Shown here one piece after another: positions 61,055 through 64,000 of a stretch of DNA of 64,000 nt. The stretch comes from Flavobacterium profundi (GTDB lineage Bacteria; Bacteroidota; Bacteroidia; Flavobacteriales; Flavobacteriaceae), in assembly GCF_006491645.1 (NCBI RefSeq), contig NZ_VDCZ01000004.1, forward strand, positions 1 through 64,000, in the 5' to 3' direction. Made by a program: the position numbers and the translations under genes. Within the stretch, counting starts at the first letter, position 1; each line of letters opens with the position of its first letter. The notes under the pieces were generated by a model. That model saw nothing but the letters and a program-made list of their open reading frames with translations. It was not told the DNA's origin and did not search any database.

Positions 61055-61468
61055 ATGACAAAATCTCTAAACATATTATTAATAGAAGATGATGCAATCG
61101 AAGTAATGAAATTTAACCGTGTAGTTAAAACATTAGGATTGAATCATAAAATTATTGAAGCGAATAATGGCGAAGAAGCTTTAACAATTTTAAAAGAAAA
61201 AGAAATCATTCCAGATATTATCTTATTGGATTTAAACATGCCGAAACTAAACGGAATAGAATTTCTTACTATCCTAAAGAATGACGAAATATTACAATAT
61301 ATTCCAGCTATTATTTTAACCACTTCAAGTAACCACAAAGACATGCTTGAATGTTATAAAATTGGTATTGCTGGATATGTTTTAAAGCCTTTAAAATATG
61401 AAGATTATACCGATAGAATCAAAAGAATGCTAGACTATTGGAGTATTACCGAACTCATATCACAATAA
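61055..61468 (+). CDS. Stand-alone receiver (CheY-like) response regulator
   Basis: 137 residues, receiver domain only. Phospho-acceptor Asp59 (IILLDLNMPK), acidic pair (IEDD), conserved Thr-Ser (IILTTSSN) and Lys (YVLKPLKYE) are all present. The subtype resembles Rcp1-like single-domain receivers (long loop GLNHKIIEANNGEEAL). A GTG at 61028 is an alternative start, adding 9 residues, but the ATG fits the family better. First gene of the H-NOX operon (3 nt before the H-NOX gene), so likely a partner of the downstream kinase. Confidence 0.9.
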   Translation: MTKSLNILLIEDDAIEVMKFNRVVKTLGLNHKIIEANNGEEALTILKEKEIIPDIILLDLNMPKLNGIEFLTILKNDEILQYIPAIILTTSSNHKDMLECYKIGIAGYVLKPLKYEDYTDRIKRMLDYWSITELISQ

Positions 61469-61471
61469 ATT

Positions 61472-62014
61472 ATGTACGGAATTGTAAATAAAGCCATTCA
61501 AGATTTAGTTACTTCTAATTTTGGAGAAGAGAAATGGGAAATTATCTTAGAGAAAAGTGGTATAGAAGAAGATTTTTTTATTAGTGGTGAAGCCTATGAC
61601 GATGCGATCACTTTTAAATTAGCTCAAGCGGTTTCAGAAGAAATGAACCTGTCGCTACAAGAAGTGCTAATCGCGTTTGGAGAATGGTGGGTGGTGAAAA
61701 CGACTAAGGAAAAATACGGTGGATTAATGGAATCTGGAGGAAGTACTTTCAAAGAGTTTCTAATTAATTTGCCTTTATTTCATAATAGAGTGATGTTAAT
61801 TTATCCAAAATTAACACCTCCAGAGTTTAAAGTTTCGGATATATCAGAAAATAATCTTAACTTACATTACTTTTCAAAAAGAGAAGGATTGCAAGAGTTT
61901 GTAAGAGGTTTAATACAAGGTTTGGCTATTATGTTTGGCGTTTCCGCTACTATTACACTTTTACAAACAAGAGATTTAGGTGATAGTCACGAAATTTTTA
62001 ATGTAAGTTGGTAA
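61472..62014 (+). CDS. H-NOX haem nitric-oxide/oxygen-binding protein
   Basis: 180 residues, full H-NOX length. The proximal haem ligand is His104 (LPLFHNRVMLIYP), followed by the conserved Pro of TPPEF; the propionate-binding motif Tyr133-x-Ser135-x-Arg137 (YFSKR) is intact. No distal-pocket Tyr is evident by eye, so NO rather than O2 binding is expected. Facultative aerobes use H-NOX to control an adjacent kinase or cyclase. The next gene encodes an HNOBA kinase; only 4 nt separate them. Confidence 0.93.
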   Translation: MYGIVNKAIQDLVTSNFGEEKWEIILEKSGIEEDFFISGEAYDDAITFKLAQAVSEEMNLSLQEVLIAFGEWWVVKTTKEKYGGLMESGGSTFKEFLINLPLFHNRVMLIYPKLTPPEFKVSDISENNLNLHYFSKREGLQEFVRGLIQGLAIMFGVSATITLLQTRDLGDSHEIFNVSW

Positions 62015-62018
62015 GCAT

Positions 62019-64000
62019 ATGCAAGATTTTCAATTCAATTTTAATGTTTCTAGTTTTAACGAAATTTTTCCTTTTTACATTTTAATTGATAAAGATCTAC
62101 AAATTGTTAGTTTGGGTAAGAGTCTGCAAAAAATTATTCCCAGCTTAACAGAAAATAGTCTTTTTACAGAAGTCTTTTCGGTAGAACGACCACACATTCC
62201 TTCTTTTTCCCATGAAAATTTTAAGGACACTATTGAAACATTGGTTGTTTTAAAATCAAACCTAGATGCTACTATTTCTCTTAGGGGCCAAATCAATATA
62301 CACAACGAACACTACCTTTTCATTGGAACGCCTTGGTTCAAATCCATGGAACATGTTATTGAAAAAAACTTAACGCTGCATGATTTTGCTATTTTTGATC
62401 CTTTGCTAGATTTACTTCATGTTTTAAAAAACCAAGAAATCAACAATCAGGAGCTTAAAGAATTGTTAGATACGGTAAATTCGCAAAGAAAAAAATTAAA
62501 AAAAGACAAAGAAGAATTAAATAAAATTTCTTTAGTTGCAAGTGCTAATAAAAACGGGGTCGTTTTTACGAATCCAATGGGTACTATTTTTTGGTGTAAC
62601 CAATCTTACTTAGACTTAACAGGTTATACTTTAGATGAAATTATTGGGAAAACACCTGTTCAAATTGGTAAATGTGACTTATCGACACCCGAAGAGCTTC
62701 AAAAAATGGTTACTGCTTTTTTTAAAGGTGAGTTTTTTGATGTCGAAGGATATCACGCACACAAAAATGGACGACCGTTTTGGGCAAAAATAAAAGGGCA
62801 ACCTGTTTATGATGAAAATAAAAAATTGGTTCAATATTTTGCCATTGTTGAAAATCATGATGATGAAAAGGAGCGTGAAGAACAGCTTTCAGTACTCTCT
62901 TCAATTGCTGAAAAAAATATCAATTCGGTTATTATTTGTAATAAAGATGGACTTATTGAATGGGTTAATGATAGTTTTGTGGAAATGTCTGGTTTTAATA
63001 AAACGGAACTCATCGGCAAAAAGCCAGGCCATTTATTACAAGGCACAGAATCGGATCCAGAAACGATTCAATATTTAGCAAATCAAATCCAAAAAGGATT
63101 ACCCTTTAGTTGTGAAATTATCAATTATTCTAAAAATAAAAAGAAATACTGGGTTCGCATTCAAGGACAAGCGTTACACAATAAAAATGGTGAAATCATA
63201 AAATTCTTTGCCATCGAAGAAGATATAACACTTGAAAAAGAATTCAATCAACAATTAATTGAGTCTGAAAACAGACTAACATCGTTAATAGAAAATCTGC
63301 AATCGGGGATTCTACTAGAAGATGAAAATAGAAAAATTCAAATTGTAAATAAGAAATTCTGTACCATGTTTGGTATTCAAGTGGAACCCGAATTAATGAA
63401 AGGATTTGATTGTGAATTAGCAGCTCAAGAATCGAAACATTTTTTTAAAAACCCAGATCAATTTCTCGAAAGAATTGATGTTATTTTAAAAGATAAAAAA
63501 AATATCATTTCGGAAGAAATTGAATTAATTGATGGAAGAATTTTTGAAAGAAGTTTTCTTCCTATTTACAAGGAAGGTAAGTATGCAGGTCATCTTTGGA
63601 GTTATGACGATGTTACGCTTCAGAAAAGGTATAAAGAAAGCCTAGAAGCTGAAAGACAAAAATACAGTAGTATTATTGCAAATATGAACATGGGGTTACT
63701 AGAGGTCGATAATAATGATGTTGTTCTTTTTGCCAACCAATCCTTTTGTGAGATGAGTGGTTATACGCTATTGGATTTGTTAGGAAGTAAGGCTTCCGAT
63801 TTAGTATTAACAGAGGAAGGGAAAACCATCATAAAAAATAAAAATACAATCCGAACCAAAGGGGTTTCCGATTCTTACGAAATTACTTCTAAAACGAAAA
63901 CAGGCGACATTAAACATTGGCTAATTAGTGGCGCACCCAATTATAATTTAAATGGTGAAATTACAGGTTCTATAGGAATTCACTTAGATATTACGCAGCA
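62019..64000 (+). CDS. HNOBA-PAS sensor protein, likely histidine kinase (3' end beyond window)
   Basis: At least 660 residues, open to the window end. Residues 1-165 are the HNOBA (haem-NO-binding-associated) sensor domain (FPFYILIDKDLQIVSLGKSL, then LRGQINIHNEHYLFIGTPWF). A coiled coil (about 145-170, QRKKLKKDKEELNK) leads to four PAS domains, at about 170-285, 290-405, 415-535 and 545-660 (motifs GTIFWCNQSYLDLTGYT, GLIEWVNDSFVEMSGFN, RKIQIVNKKFCTMFG and DVVLFANQSFCEMSGYT). The kinase domain must be past the edge. H-NOX in the NO-bound state is known to control such kinases through the HNOBA part. Confidence 0.85.
   Translation, partial: MQDFQFNFNVSSFNEIFPFYILIDKDLQIVSLGKSLQKIIPSLTENSLFTEVFSVERPHIPSFSHENFKDTIETLVVLKSNLDATISLRGQINIHNEHYLFIGTPWFKSMEHVIEKNLTLHDFAIFDPLLDLLHVLKNQEINNQELKELLDTVNSQRKKLKKDKEELNKISLVASANKNGVVFTNPMGTIFWCNQSYLDLTGYTLDEIIGKTPVQIGKCDLSTPEELQKMVTAFFKGEFFDVEGYHAHKNGRPFWAKIKGQPVYDENKKLVQYFAIVENHDDEKEREEQLSVLSSIAEKNINSVIICNKDGLIEWVNDSFVEMSGFNKTELIGKKPGHLLQGTESDPETIQYLANQIQKGLPFSCEIINYSKNKKKYWVRIQGQALHNKNGEIIKFFAIEEDITLEKEFNQQLIESENRLTSLIENLQSGILLEDENRKIQIVNKKFCTMFGIQVEPELMKGFDCELAAQESKHFFKNPDQFLERIDVILKDKKNIISEEIELIDGRIFERSFLPIYKEGKYAGHLWSYDDVTLQKRYKESLEAERQKYSSIIANMNMGLLEVDNNDVVLFANQSFCEMSGYTLLDLLGSKASDLVLTEEGKTIIKNKNTIRTKGVSDSYEITSKTKTGDIKHWLISGAPNYNLNGEITGSIGIHLDITQ

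Overview
The window is chromosomal DNA from a member of the Flavobacteriaceae (Bacteroidota), probably Flavobacterium or a close relative. The support is low GC content, Bacteroidota-type promoters (-7 TAnnTTTG, no Shine-Dalgarno), T9SS type A sorting tails, GLPGLI proteins, DnaE with a fused N-terminal proofreading domain, S16 with an Ala/Glu-rich tail and many lipoproteins. No prophage, integron, IS element or CRISPR array was seen. Most genes are core housekeeping genes; accessory islands lie between them.

Layout. 1-3.3 kb: TerB-like protein (-), HupE/UreJ-like membrane protein, dCMP deaminase, S41 C-terminal processing protease. 3.4-9 kb: an envelope-signalling cluster of a TPR-CHAT (caspase-like) lipoprotein converging on an anti-sigma/ECF sigma pair, with two small lipoproteins divergent from the sigma gene. 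9.1-11.2 kb: small FAD protein, membrane proteins, MarC, DUF3109. 11.5-15.2 kb: class Ia ribonucleotide reductase nrdB-nrdA. 15.2-16.9 kb: small accessory genes, including a ParD/ParE-like toxin-antitoxin pair bracketed by a 42-44 bp direct repeat. 16.9-26.2 kb: dGTPase, then a sensor kinase and a LuxR-type response regulator separated by three T9SS-secreted proteins. Each of the three genes has the same hairpin operator exactly 20 nt upstream of its -7 box. 26.2-28 kb: trmN6, rimM, rpsP (-). 28.9-34 kb: one operon of three tandem GLPGLI paralogues and an outer-membrane barrel (-). 34.2-40.8 kb: dnaE, two thioredoxin-fold proteins, DUF58. 40.9-41.4 kb: two identical tRNA-Asp genes with a tRNA scrap between them. 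41.4-46 kb: BlaI/BlaR-like (M56-TonB) system with three operator palindromes, followed by TPR and TonB-C proteins. 46-50.6 kb: glycosyltransferase, flippase-like protein, ruvC, hemW, cyclase. 50.6-59.7 kb: nitrogen-assimilation locus, glnK-amtB-porin (-) divergent from gltBD (+). 59.7-64 kb: MmcQ-like and PH/SHOCT proteins, then a nitric-oxide sensing operon (receiver, H-NOX, HNOBA-PAS kinase) cut by the window edge.

How they work together: nrdAB, dCMP deaminase and dGTPase all act on dNTP pools. GlnK, AmtB and GltBD form ammonium uptake and assimilation. Three separate signalling modules (CHAT/ECF, kinase/T9SS/regulator, BlaI/M56) each link an envelope sensor to a local set of secreted or envelope proteins. 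The best candidates for something undescribed are the kinase-regulator cassette with its repeated operator and the TPR-CHAT/anti-sigma/ECF cluster.
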